Below are positions 50,952 through 59,835 of a stretch of DNA of 64,000 nt, piece after piece. The stretch is from Maribacter hydrothermalis (lineage in GTDB: Bacteria > Bacteroidota > Bacteroidia > Flavobacteriales > Flavobacteriaceae). Position 1 is the first letter of the stretch, and each line of letters opens with the position of its first letter. A program made the translations under genes and the position numbers. The DNA is taken from assembly GCF_001913155.1 (NCBI RefSeq), contig NZ_CP018760.1:124001-188000 (forward strand), read 5' to 3'. Below the pieces are notes generated by a model. The model saw only the letters and a list, made by a program, of their open reading frames with translations. It had not been told where the DNA came from and made no database searches.

Positions 50952-53900
50952 CTATTTAACAATCATTACCCCTTGCATAATTCTCCAATGCCCGGGAAAC
51001 GTACATATATATGGATATTCACCTGGTGTGCTCGGCGCTTTGAACTTGAGTGAATATGTTTGGTCAGGATTTAAAATTGGAGTGGCAAAAAGTACATCGC
51101 TCATTTGAGGTACGTAATTAAGCGTTGCCGCATTGGGGTCTGCCGCCATTTTATCGGCTGCTTTACCTACAACCTCTTTTTTACCTGGTTTTGTGATAAC
51201 CAAATTATGCTGCATAAAATCAGGATTCTGTAATACCAGCTCTACTTGTTCTCCAGCCTTTACAGTAAACTGGGTAACATCGAACTTCATTTCGTTGGTA
51301 ATCGCTTTAATGGTAACTACTTTTGCAGAGCCCTGTACCTCTTCATTATTCTCATTACCAGTGTCAGCTTGTTCACCATAATATTTGTTTAAAAGCCCAA
51401 CCATATCAAAAATAGTCGCATCTTTTTCTTCTTGATTGGTAAAGCTCTTTTCAACCTTATATTTCCAAGTACCATGAATTCTAACAATAGATTCTCCGGA
51501 CTGTAGAGACAATTGCCAAAAATTACCATAGATACCGCCTTCACCTCCATTATCCTCTACTCTAACAGCTATGGTATTCTTTCCCGGTTTCAATACTCCA
51601 TCCGGAATTTCATAATTTCTGTTGGAGCTAAAGCTAGATGCCATACTTCCTACTTCTACTCCGTTTACATAGGTTATATCAGAATCATCAATTGGCCCTA
51701 ATGATAAAGTTGTTCCCTTAACCATATTTGCAGGAATGGTAACTTCTCGTCTAAACCAAATAATACCATCAATATCTAAACCAGCATCTTCTATGTATTG
51801 CGGAATCTCCATTGTTTCCCAACTGCTATCATCATAAGTACTGGTGCTCATATCCATTTTTTCCTCTGAAGGCATTACATAAGTAGGATTCGCTTTATGG
51901 AATGCCTCTAAGAATCCAGTCATATGAATGGTAGCATTTGCGTATAAGGCTTTATATAACCAAGCATCGTTCATAATCTCTTGATTGGTTGTAAGTTCAT
52001 ATACTAAAGCACCTATTTTTTTGGACGACGGTCTTTCCGTGAAGTATAGCAAAGCTTCCAATTGTACACTAGGGTCCCTATCTTTAAGGGTTGTTGCCTT
52101 AAATAATGCGGCATCTGTATCGTCGTTTCTGGGTAACATTTGTATGGCTGCCTTACGAACCCCTGCCGCTTTATGATAAAGTGCACCCTTTATTACCCCA
52201 AGTGCATTACTATCATTTTCCAATGCACCTAAACCACTAATAGTCCAAATTGCATGTAACGCTGCATTATTTAATCCGTTTTCATCAACTTGTTTTTTAG
52301 TAATCAATTTGTACAAGCTGTTCAGTACATCGGTATCTCCTCTTTCCACTAAAAGCCGTTGTGCAGTTAATCTCCAAAATTGATTATCACTACTTAAAGC
52401 TTCTAACAGTCCCTCTGGGTCATCTTTAGATAATTGTATAGGTTCGTACTCATAATCATATTTTGGTACAATACGCCAAATTCTTCCATGACCTTTATCT
52501 CTAAGTGGATTTACATAGGCATTCCCCTCGCCATTTTCAGCATCATAACCACCACGTTCTTCATTTGGAGTTGGGTTATGTTGAACTATGAAGTTATACC
52601 AATCTGCCACCCAAACCGCCCCATCGGGACCTGTTTTTGCATCTACCGGGGAACTCCATTCATCTGAGGATGCAAATAGATTGCCCGCGTCTTCCTCAGC
52701 ATATCCTGAGCCCTCTTTTACTATTCGTGCTTGATGCACCAAACCTCCAGTTGGCTCGCATACAAATGCAATTTTATTCCAATATAATTCTGGGTAAGCT
52801 CTTGCCGTATAAAAATGATGTCCCGCAGCTGCTGTGAAACCACCAAAAACATCTACTTGTCTTACATTTGGGGTTATGGGTAGCATAAAGTAGTGCCCAT
52901 CTATTTTTGCACTACCATCTGTCCCTATTCCCTTTACATCAATAAGATTTTTATTTGGGATACCTACAAACACACTGTGCGTATTATTTGCGGTAGATGC
53001 GAATATGGAATTATCTTCCGTTATTCCTAAGCCCCAAGTATTATTACTTGTATTGGTCAGTACTTCAAATGTTTTTTTCTTTGGATTAAACCGATATACA
53101 TTCTGATTGAATTTTAAATCATGACCCAAGGCCTTACCCTCAAATCCTGAATATCCTACCACACCATATAAATCATTATCAATACCATATTGCAAGTTTG
53201 ATGGACCAGCGTGCGTATCGAAAGTTCCCCAACCGTCAATTAAAATTTCCTTTACGTCTGCCTTATCATCGCCATTAGTATCTTTTAAGAAAATAAAATA
53301 GGGTGCTTGCGAAACTACTATACCGCCATCGTAAAAGACAAAACTTGTAGGTATATTTAATTCTTCGGCAAAGACGGTAACCTTATCTGCCTTACCGTCA
53401 CCATCGGTATCTTCTAAAATTTTTATTTTATCATCGCCAATACTATTATCATTGCGAACGGTGTTAGGGTAATCTACTGTTTCAATGACCCAAAGCCGCC
53501 CCCTTTCGTCCCAATTCATTGCAATAGGGTTAATGATATCTGGCTCAGAAGCAAATAGCTGAACATCAAAGCCGGCAGTTACTTGTATTAGCTTTTTTGA
53601 CTCTTTAGGAGATAATGGTAATTGATATTTTGGTGCAGGATCTCGTTTTTCATAATTAGGTATGTTTGCTCTTTCCTCATATGTAAGAGTTGGCATATCT
53701 TTCATAAATGCTTCCCAGTTTTTTTTCACCTTCTCATCTACCGCCCAAAGTATACCCGATTTTACTAGCTCTTGAAAGCCCTTATTTTCCCATGTACTTT
53801 CATCATGTCCGTATGCGGTATAAAAAACTTTGCCTTCACCTACTTCCTTAGTCCAAGTCCAAGGTTCACGATGCTCACCATCAACGCGTTCCATTAAAAC

Positions 53901-54443
53901 ATGAATATCTTCAGCTATTTTATCATGAACATAAGTTTCATCCCAAGTCTCGAATGTGGATAAATCTTTTGTAATTGGGTGCTCTTTATCAACAATTTCA
54001 GCAGTAAAATCTCCTGTTTCATGACTCATAAACTGTGCCCCTACCAAATTGATATATTCTGATGAATTCTTGAAACAGAAGCTTGCTGAGTGAATAGGAA
54101 TAAAAGCTTTACCCTCTTTTACAAAATTTAAAAGCGCTTTCTCTTCCTGCTTACCAATTTTTTCATGATTGGCGTAAATAATAAGTCCGTCGTACAATTC
54201 CAGATTCTTTTCATTTAAATCGGATGGTTTTTCTGTGTAGGTAATATTGATTCCGTCCTTGGTTAAAGCTGATGCCAAAATTGGAAAATATGCTCTTGAA
54301 TTATGGTGTTCTATTTCATGACCTAAAAACAGTAATTCTATTCTGCGTGGTTCATTATCTAGTCGCTCTTTCTTGGTAGGAGAACATGCTGCAAAAAGCA
54401 ATAGTATAAACACAATTTTTAAAGCGGAGAGATACGATTTCAT
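50952..54443 (-). CDS. ThuA-PVC propeller-HEAT-jelly roll-cupredoxin fusion
   Basis: A 1163-residue lipoprotein (lipobox FAAC). Domains in order: ThuA-like (about 30-245; IELLFLGHEIEHHNSRAY, FIPIHSASFCF), PVC-type PQQ-like dehydrogenase propeller (about 290-690; WDERGRLWVIETVDYPN, EDTDGDGKADKVTVF, GPDGAVWVADWYN), HEAT-like repeats (about 700-860), a sugar-binding jelly roll (about 885-1020; WFRREVTIPANMVKGTTLSLGPIDDSD), and a C-terminal azurin-like cupredoxin (about 1055-1163) with copper ligands H (MQHNLV), C, H and M (YICTFPGHWRIMQG). Electrons from sugar oxidation could pass to the copper. It heads an operon with an isomerase and a Gfo/Idh/MocA gene. Confidence 0.88.
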   Translation of the reverse strand: MKSYLSALKIVFILLLFAACSPTKKERLDNEPRRIELLFLGHEIEHHNSRAYFPILASALTKDGINITYTEKPSDLNEKNLELYDGLIIYANHEKIGKQEEKALLNFVKEGKAFIPIHSASFCFKNSSEYINLVGAQFMSHETGDFTAEIVDKEHPITKDLSTFETWDETYVHDKIAEDIHVLMERVDGEHREPWTWTKEVGEGKVFYTAYGHDESTWENKGFQELVKSGILWAVDEKVKKNWEAFMKDMPTLTYEERANIPNYEKRDPAPKYQLPLSPKESKKLIQVTAGFDVQLFASEPDIINPIAMNWDERGRLWVIETVDYPNTVRNDNSIGDDKIKILEDTDGDGKADKVTVFAEELNIPTSFVFYDGGIVVSQAPYFIFLKDTNGDDKADVKEILIDGWGTFDTHAGPSNLQYGIDNDLYGVVGYSGFEGKALGHDLKFNQNVYRFNPKKKTFEVLTNTSNNTWGLGITEDNSIFASTANNTHSVFVGIPNKNLIDVKGIGTDGSAKIDGHYFMLPITPNVRQVDVFGGFTAAAGHHFYTARAYPELYWNKIAFVCEPTGGLVHQARIVKEGSGYAEEDAGNLFASSDEWSSPVDAKTGPDGAVWVADWYNFIVQHNPTPNEERGGYDAENGEGNAYVNPLRDKGHGRIWRIVPKYDYEYEPIQLSKDDPEGLLEALSSDNQFWRLTAQRLLVERGDTDVLNSLYKLITKKQVDENGLNNAALHAIWTISGLGALENDSNALGVIKGALYHKAAGVRKAAIQMLPRNDDTDAALFKATTLKDRDPSVQLEALLYFTERPSSKKIGALVYELTTNQEIMNDAWLYKALYANATIHMTGFLEAFHKANPTYVMPSEEKMDMSTSTYDDSSWETMEIPQYIEDAGLDIDGIIWFRREVTIPANMVKGTTLSLGPIDDSDITYVNGVEVGSMASSFSSNRNYEIPDGVLKPGKNTIAVRVEDNGGEGGIYGNFWQLSLQSGESIVRIHGTWKYKVEKSFTNQEEKDATIFDMVGLLNKYYGEQADTGNENNEEVQGSAKVVTIKAITNEMKFDVTQFTVKAGEQVELVLQNPDFMQHNLVITKPGKKEVVGKAADKMAADPNAATLNYVPQMSDVLFATPILNPDQTYSLKFKAPSTPGEYPYICTFPGHWRIMQGVMIVK

Positions 54444-54614
54444 ATAGAGCCTAGTTTTCTTATCTCAATATTACTATAAATATCAACCTAGAAATTACTC
54501 TTACATATCACATACCGACTGTATTTTATCATACTATTTTAAAATAACTTCATTTTTTGATACATTAGTAGCTATTCAGAACAATTATAACACTAATTAA
54601 GTTTTGTTCAACAT

Positions 54615-55484
54615 ATGAAATCTGCCCTTAAAAAATCGCCCATACCAGAAACACGAGCCTATTTAGCACGCATGTTGAGTGAACCAGTTTTTGACCCGCA
54701 TTGGCATTTTCATTCGGAAAATCAATTGTTTTTGGTTTTAAAAGGAAGCGGCACACGATTTATTGGTGATAGTGTTAAACCTTATAAAGCAGGAGATATT
54801 ACATTTACCGGCCCTAACCTACCCCACCTGTGGCGCAGTGAAAATGAAGAGGAGCAAGAAATGAATATTGCTTGGTCCGAGGGGGTTGTTATTTATTTTC
54901 GCGAAGACTTTTTAGGAAAAAATATTCTACAAAGCGATGAGGCCATTCGCCTACGACAGGTTTTTCATAAAAGTCTAAGAGGTATTGAATTTACTGAACA
55001 GTCTGCCGTAACCTTAAAAAGGTTAATGCTTGAACTACTACCAATGAAAGGGTTTGATGGTATTCTACACCTTTTAAAAATTCTAAATTTTATAAGTAAT
55101 ACGAAGGAGTTTAAAATTTTAGCAAGTCCAGGTTATACTAATACATTAAGAGAAGCCGATACTGAACGAATGTTTAAAGTTTATGCCTACGTGATGAAAA
55201 ATTTTAAACGTAAAATGACGCTAACAGATTTGGCTAAGTTGACAAATATGACACCCACTTCTTTTAGTAGGTATTTTAAGCAACATGCTAATAAATCCTT
55301 TTCAGAATTTGTTAGTGAAATACGGATAGGACATGCCTGTAAATTGCTCATAGAAAAGAAAATGAACGTTTCTCAAGCGTGTTATGAAAGCGGATTCCAA
55401 ACACTTTCTAACTTCAATAAACAGTTTAAATCGATAACAAAGCGTACACCATTGAGCTATAAAAAAGAGTATGAGGTGTATTGA
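54615..55484 (+). CDS. AraC family regulator with cupin domain
   Basis: A 289-residue regulator. The N-terminal cupin (DPHWHFHSENQLFLVLKGSGTRFIGDSVKPYKAGDITFTGPNLPHLW) likely binds a sugar; the C-terminal pair of helix-turn-helices is FKRKMTLTDLAKLTNMTPTSFSRYFKQHANKSFSEF and MNVSQACYESGFQTLSNFNKQFKSITKRTPLSY. It is divergent from the 54443 operon with 171 bases between starts, so it probably activates that operon in response to its substrate. Confidence 0.9.
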   Translation: MKSALKKSPIPETRAYLARMLSEPVFDPHWHFHSENQLFLVLKGSGTRFIGDSVKPYKAGDITFTGPNLPHLWRSENEEEQEMNIAWSEGVVIYFREDFLGKNILQSDEAIRLRQVFHKSLRGIEFTEQSAVTLKRLMLELLPMKGFDGILHLLKILNFISNTKEFKILASPGYTNTLREADTERMFKVYAYVMKNFKRKMTLTDLAKLTNMTPTSFSRYFKQHANKSFSEFVSEIRIGHACKLLIEKKMNVSQACYESGFQTLSNFNKQFKSITKRTPLSYKKEYEVY

Positions 55485-55671
55485 TAATGTAATTAATTGA
55501 AAATTTAAGACTTGGTAATAAAGCATCAGAATGACATAAATCTTAATACACTACAGATGCTGAAGATAATTTACATGCTATAGTTTCACTAACGGATTCC
55601 GTAATTTATTTTAGCCCATGGCCAGGGTTCAATGAAATAAAAAATAATATTTTTGACTAAACACATTTTCC

Positions 55672-56529
55672 ATGTCATTAAAGTATACCATCTATTTACT
55701 AGTTTTTGTAATGATTACTTCATGTCAACAAAAACAAAGTAAAACCTCAAAAAAGCAAGTGGCTTATACTTATGGCACTGAAAATGATTCTGCTATTTTT
55801 TACTTTAATAAAGGTTGGGAATATATTTTGGATTATGGTCAATGGACTTTATCTGACCTGGCTTTCAGAAAAGCAGTATCATTCGATTCTACTTTTGTTA
55901 TCGGAAAAGCATTAGTTGGTAAAAGCACTACGGACCTTACTGAGCGGATTAAAATATTAATTGACATAAACAACAATGAAAATGAGATTCACGAGGACGA
56001 CCAATTAATTTTAGAGGTTACACGCATTACTATTGAATTGTTTAATGCACGCGACCAAAAACTACAATTAAGTGATAACTTCATACCTAATTTTATGTCC
56101 ACTGCAGAGAAAAATTACAGAGAATTTATTCATAAATATCCTAACGAATCTTATATAAAAGCTGAGTATATAGAGGTTTTAAACGCTATATATGGCCCAA
56201 AACTAGCTTTAGACTCGTTACACAGCTTAACGACTCCTAACCAAAAGAAAATTCCTTTTTTTATTAGCTATGCAGCTACCTTAGAATCTGACTTAGAGAA
56301 TTTTGATAACGCCCTATCAATTGCTAATGACTTTAATAAGCAAATTAACAATCCGAAAATTCCACAGCCCTATGTATTATATGGTAGTATTTATTTAAAA
56401 ATGGATAGTTTATCCTTGGCAACATCTAATATTGACAGAGCACTAGCGTTAGACCCTAATCATATTTTTGCACAGCGTTTTAAAAAACAGATTAACGACA
56501 AATTAAAAATCATTGACAGCAATGACTAA
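55672..56529 (+). CDS. TPR-type lipoprotein
   Basis: A 285-residue lipoprotein (lipobox MITSC) with several tetratricopeptide-like units, clearest near the end (PQPYVLYGSIYLKMDSLSLATSNIDRALALDPNHIFAQRFKKQ) and in GWEYILDYGQWTLSDLAFRKAVSFDSTFVIGKALVG. It probably is a periplasmic or outer-membrane scaffold. The next gene, a nitrilase, starts eight bases before its stop codon, so the two are translationally coupled despite the odd pairing. Confidence 0.78.
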   Translation: MSLKYTIYLLVFVMITSCQQKQSKTSKKQVAYTYGTENDSAIFYFNKGWEYILDYGQWTLSDLAFRKAVSFDSTFVIGKALVGKSTTDLTERIKILIDINNNENEIHEDDQLILEVTRITIELFNARDQKLQLSDNFIPNFMSTAEKNYREFIHKYPNESYIKAEYIEVLNAIYGPKLALDSLHSLTTPNQKKIPFFISYAATLESDLENFDNALSIANDFNKQINNPKIPQPYVLYGSIYLKMDSLSLATSNIDRALALDPNHIFAQRFKKQINDKLKIIDSND

Positions 56530-57496
56530 AATTATAGATACTCCCAGCCAAAATAATCTTAAAATAGGCATGGCTCAAATTTCTCCTGTTTGGTTAAATA
56601 AAGAGGCCACTATATCTAAAATCAAAGAATATATTAGTAAAGCTGGTGATGATGATTGTGAGCTAATTGTTTTTGGTGAAGCATTGTTACCTGGCTACCC
56701 GTTTTGGGTTTCCATGACCGACGGGGCTAAATTCAATTCTAAAGAACAGAAAGAAATTCATGCGCATTATATTAAAAATTCCATTCAAATTGAGGAAGGA
56801 GAATTAGATGACATTTGCGCGCTCGCCAAACAGCATAAAATTGCCATCTACTTAGGGTCAATGGAACGTGCAAAAAATAGAGGCGGACATAGTATTTATT
56901 GCTCACTGGTGTATATAAATAGTGATGGAGAAATTAAATCTGTACATAGAAAACTACAGCCTACCTATGAAGAACGATTAACATGGGCACAAGGAGATGG
57001 TAACGGATTACAGGTTCATAACTTAAAAAACTTTACCGTTGGCGGACTAAACTGTTGGGAGAATTGGATGCCTTTAGCAAGAACCACATTATACGGATTA
57101 GGTGAAGATTTGCATATTGCCGTGTGGCCTGGCTCTGATTTTAATACAACCGACATTACACGATTTATTGCCAGGGAATCCCGTTCATTCGTGGTTTCCG
57201 TTTCTAGTTTAATGAGTAAAAGGGATTTTCCAAAAGATACGCCCCATATTGATGAAATTCTAAAAAATTCTGCAGACTCACTGGCTAATGGAGGTTCCTG
57301 TATTGCAGGACCAGATGGAGAATGGGTTGTTGCTCCGGTAATTGAAAAACAGGGGCTAATTACCGCAATTATAGATTTTAACAGGGTACTAGAAGAACGC
57401 CAAAACTTTGATTCTGTCGGGCATTATTCAAGACCAGATGTAACAAAACTTACTGTTAATAGAGAGCGGCAATCAATATTAGATATTATTGATTAA
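56522..57496 (+). CDS. Nitrilase family carbon-nitrogen hydrolase
   Basis: A 324-residue cytoplasmic nitrilase-type enzyme (ATG at 56522). The triad is E53 in FGEALLPGYPFW, K144 in HRKLQPTYEERLTW and C178 in GGLNCWENWMPLAR. The GYPFW, PTYEERL and NCWEN contexts are those of true aliphatic/aromatic nitrilases rather than omega-amidases. It would convert nitriles to carboxylic acid and ammonia. It is coupled to the TPR lipoprotein gene and followed by a glycosyltransferase 49 bases later. Confidence 0.9.
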   Translation: MTKIIDTPSQNNLKIGMAQISPVWLNKEATISKIKEYISKAGDDDCELIVFGEALLPGYPFWVSMTDGAKFNSKEQKEIHAHYIKNSIQIEEGELDDICALAKQHKIAIYLGSMERAKNRGGHSIYCSLVYINSDGEIKSVHRKLQPTYEERLTWAQGDGNGLQVHNLKNFTVGGLNCWENWMPLARTTLYGLGEDLHIAVWPGSDFNTTDITRFIARESRSFVVSVSSLMSKRDFPKDTPHIDEILKNSADSLANGGSCIAGPDGEWVVAPVIEKQGLITAIIDFNRVLEERQNFDSVGHYSRPDVTKLTVNRERQSILDIID

Positions 57497-57545
57497 ATAA
57501 GGATATTTTGCAATCAAGTTAAATACCCTAGATTAACAATAAAGG

Positions 57546-58301
57546 ATGAGTAAAATAACAATCATAATACCTTGTTTTAATGAAGAGCAAAGTATAAAAC
57601 AGACTTTATTAAAAATTGTCGCTGAGATTTCTAAATTCACAAATCACACCTTTCATATTATTGTAGTAGATGATTATAGCACTGATAATTCATTAGCTAT
57701 TCTAAATGAATTTAGAAATACTGTTTGTAATGAACTTCAAATTATCACGAATAAAACCAACTTAGGAATAGCCCTTTCAACAAAAGTATTGCTTGAAGAT
57801 GCGCTAAAACATAGTCCAGATTTTGTACTTAAATGCGATATGGATAATGATTTTCCTCATGAACAAGTTTTCAAGACTTTCCTTAATTACATAAATGAGA
57901 ATAACACCAACTACAATTATATTTTGGTGGGAGAACGACAAATTGAAGATGATAATTCTATGTCTTTACTAGAATTTAATGAAAAATTGAAAATGGAAAG
58001 CTATTTAAGCAATACGCTAAATATAAAGAACTACAACCCTGTTTCTTCTGGGGTTTTGTTATACGGAAAGAACGTTTTAAAAACAATTTTACAAGAGCAA
58101 ATTGTACAGGAATATAGCTTAAGGTGGGGGCTAGATTTTCTGCTCCCACTTGTAGCCATTAAGTTGAATTATAAGGTGGTAAAATCAAAAATGAATAATG
58201 GTATTTACAGTAAAGAAAGAAGACCAGAATCAAAAATTAAAGCCCAGTATGCGGCATACTACCATATTTTAAAGTTAGTAAACAACACTTACCCTTTATA
58301 G
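57546..58301 (+). CDS. Family 2 glycosyltransferase
   Basis: A 251-residue GT-A glycosyltransferase: KITIIIPCFNEEQSIKQTLLKIV at the N-terminus, the nucleotide-binding IIVVDDYSTDNSLAIL, TNKTNLGIALSTKVLLEDAL and the metal-binding DMDND in KCDMDNDFPHEQVF. It lacks membrane helices, so it acts on a cytoplasmic lipid- or protein-linked acceptor, and resembles the dolichol-phosphate-mannose synthase type. It is convergent with the LLM oxidoreductase gene (22 bases apart). Confidence 0.86.
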   Translation: MSKITIIIPCFNEEQSIKQTLLKIVAEISKFTNHTFHIIVVDDYSTDNSLAILNEFRNTVCNELQIITNKTNLGIALSTKVLLEDALKHSPDFVLKCDMDNDFPHEQVFKTFLNYINENNTNYNYILVGERQIEDDNSMSLLEFNEKLKMESYLSNTLNIKNYNPVSSGVLLYGKNVLKTILQEQIVQEYSLRWGLDFLLPLVAIKLNYKVVKSKMNNGIYSKERRPESKIKAQYAAYYHILKLVNNTYPL

Positions 58302-58323
58302 CTCATAGGTTAAATCAGGGAAT

Positions 58324-59325
58324 TTAATCGTTCAGCTCTTTCATAATCTCAGCAAATAATTGGTATGATTTTATACGGTCATGCCCATCATAAATATTAG
58401 TAACAGCAATAAGTTCATCTACTTGAGTATCTTTTATAAACTGTTGTACTTGTCTTTTAACGGTCTCCTTACTTCCAATAAAAGAATATTTCAACATTTG
58501 TTGCACAGAGGGGTTTTGACTTAATTCTCGCAAATCGTCTGTCATGTCAACTGGTGGTTGCATAAAACCTCTGTTTCCTGTTAACAAACCTATTATCATT
58601 TTGTACAGTGAAGTTGAAATACGCTCTGCTTCTTCATTTGTATCTGCAATTATAATATTCACCCCTGCCATGGTGTATGGTTTCTCCAATACATCCGATG
58701 GTTGAAATTCTTGATGATAAATTTGCAAGGCATTCATTAAGTGCGTTGTCGCAAAGTGACTCGCAAATGCATAGGGCAATCCTTTTTTCGCCGCTAAGTG
58801 AGCACTATCAGTACTTGAACCCAAAATGTATAAAGGCACCTCCACCCCTTCAGCCAAGGTTGCGCGTACCTTAGCATTTGCATTTTCTGTTGAGAAATAG
58901 CGTTGTATTTTTTCAATTTCTAAAGGAAAAGACTGTGCTGCTTGGAAAAAATCGGATCGTATTGCCTGTGCAGTCAACTGATCGGTTCCTGGCGCGCGAC
59001 CTAGCCCTAAATCAATTCTATTTGGATATAGAATACCCAATGTACCAAACTGTTCTGCGATAATTAATGGGGAATGGTTTGGCAGCATAATTCCGCCAGA
59101 GCCAACACGTATTGTTTTAGTTTCTTCAGCAATCTTACCTATTAAAATAGATGTGGCACTACTACCAATGGCAACAGAGTTATGATGCTCTGCCAACCAA
59201 AAACGGGTATAGCCGGCTTCTTCCGCAGCTTGCGCAAGGGCTACCGAGTGATCAAAAGTATCTTTCAATGTTGTACCCTGCGATACTATGGCTAAATCCA
59301 ACACGGAATATTTTATTTTTTTCAT
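58324..59325 (-). CDS. LLM class flavin-dependent oxidoreductase
   Basis: A 333-residue luciferase-like TIM barrel: YSVLDLAIVSQGTTLKDTFDHSVALAQAAEEAGYTRFWLAEHHN, IRVGSGGIMLPNHSPLIIAEQFGTLGILYPNRIDLGLGRAPGTD, and the C-terminal VKRQVQQFIKDTQVDELI. It belongs to the alkanal-monooxygenase-like group common in Bacteroidota. It uses reduced flavin; the substrate is unknown. An ArsR-type repressor gene lies 53 bases upstream in the same orientation and probably controls both. Confidence 0.91.
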   Translation of the reverse strand: MKKIKYSVLDLAIVSQGTTLKDTFDHSVALAQAAEEAGYTRFWLAEHHNSVAIGSSATSILIGKIAEETKTIRVGSGGIMLPNHSPLIIAEQFGTLGILYPNRIDLGLGRAPGTDQLTAQAIRSDFFQAAQSFPLEIEKIQRYFSTENANAKVRATLAEGVEVPLYILGSSTDSAHLAAKKGLPYAFASHFATTHLMNALQIYHQEFQPSDVLEKPYTMAGVNIIIADTNEEAERISTSLYKMIIGLLTGNRGFMQPPVDMTDDLRELSQNPSVQQMLKYSFIGSKETVKRQVQQFIKDTQVDELIAVTNIYDGHDRIKSYQLFAEIMKELND

Positions 59326-59378
59326 GCTAATAAATTCATTTATATATTTAAAAGTATCAATCTATTAAATTAAATAAA

Positions 59379-59648
59379 TTACAAGTTTTGTAATCGTAAC
59401 ATATAATTATCCCACACTTCATGATTCAAAGTATAATTATAATTACGACCTATTTTATGCTGGTTTATCAAACCTGATTCTACAAGTTTTTTTACATGAT
59501 GACTAATAGATGGTTGGGCTAAATCAAGCAAATTGCAGGCTTTTGTACATTCCACTTTTCCTTGGTTCTTTTGCATGTACTGCAATAATTTTAAACGATT
59601 TACATCACTTAATGCTTTTGATATTTTCTCTACTTGTTTTAGCTCCAT
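59379..59648 (-). CDS. ArsR family winged-helix regulator
   Basis: An 89-residue repressor starting MELKQVEKISKALSDVNRLK (ATG at 59648; the frame is open 16 codons further upstream). The helix-turn-helix reads CNLLDLAQPSISHHVKKLVESGLINQHKIGRNYNYTL. It has ECTKAC rather than the metal-binding ELCVCDL of classical ArsR, so a metal-sensing role is uncertain. A short palindrome-like ATATATTGATATAT (59657-59670) just upstream could be its operator, but the region is very AT-rich. Confidence 0.87.
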   Translation of the reverse strand: MELKQVEKISKALSDVNRLKLLQYMQKNQGKVECTKACNLLDLAQPSISHHVKKLVESGLINQHKIGRNYNYTLNHEVWDNYMLRLQNL

Positions 59649-59797
59649 GATGTTTAATATATTGATATATGCAAATGTATTTATAATTATATGCATTTAT
59701 TCTAATTCTATGTTAAGAAATAAAATAAACTATAATACATTGATGCAATTACAACATAACATTAACATTCATAAATTAATAAATGACCTTAAAAAAT

Positions 59798-59805
59798 TAA
59801 CTTTG
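59798..59805 (+). promoter_or_regulatory. -7 promoter box of the antiporter gene
   Basis: TAACTTTG matches the Bacteroidota -7 consensus and lies 30 bases upstream of the antiporter start codon. Confidence 0.5.
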
Positions 59806-59835
59806 TTGCCTTAAAATTAAGATCAATAACCACCA

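Noticed and set aside
55547..55660. 37-codon open stretch without start (ends SVIYFSPWPGFNEIKNNIFD) between the AraC and TPR genes
   Set aside because: It may be a decayed gene end, but it is too short to judge, has no start codon and no recognised family.
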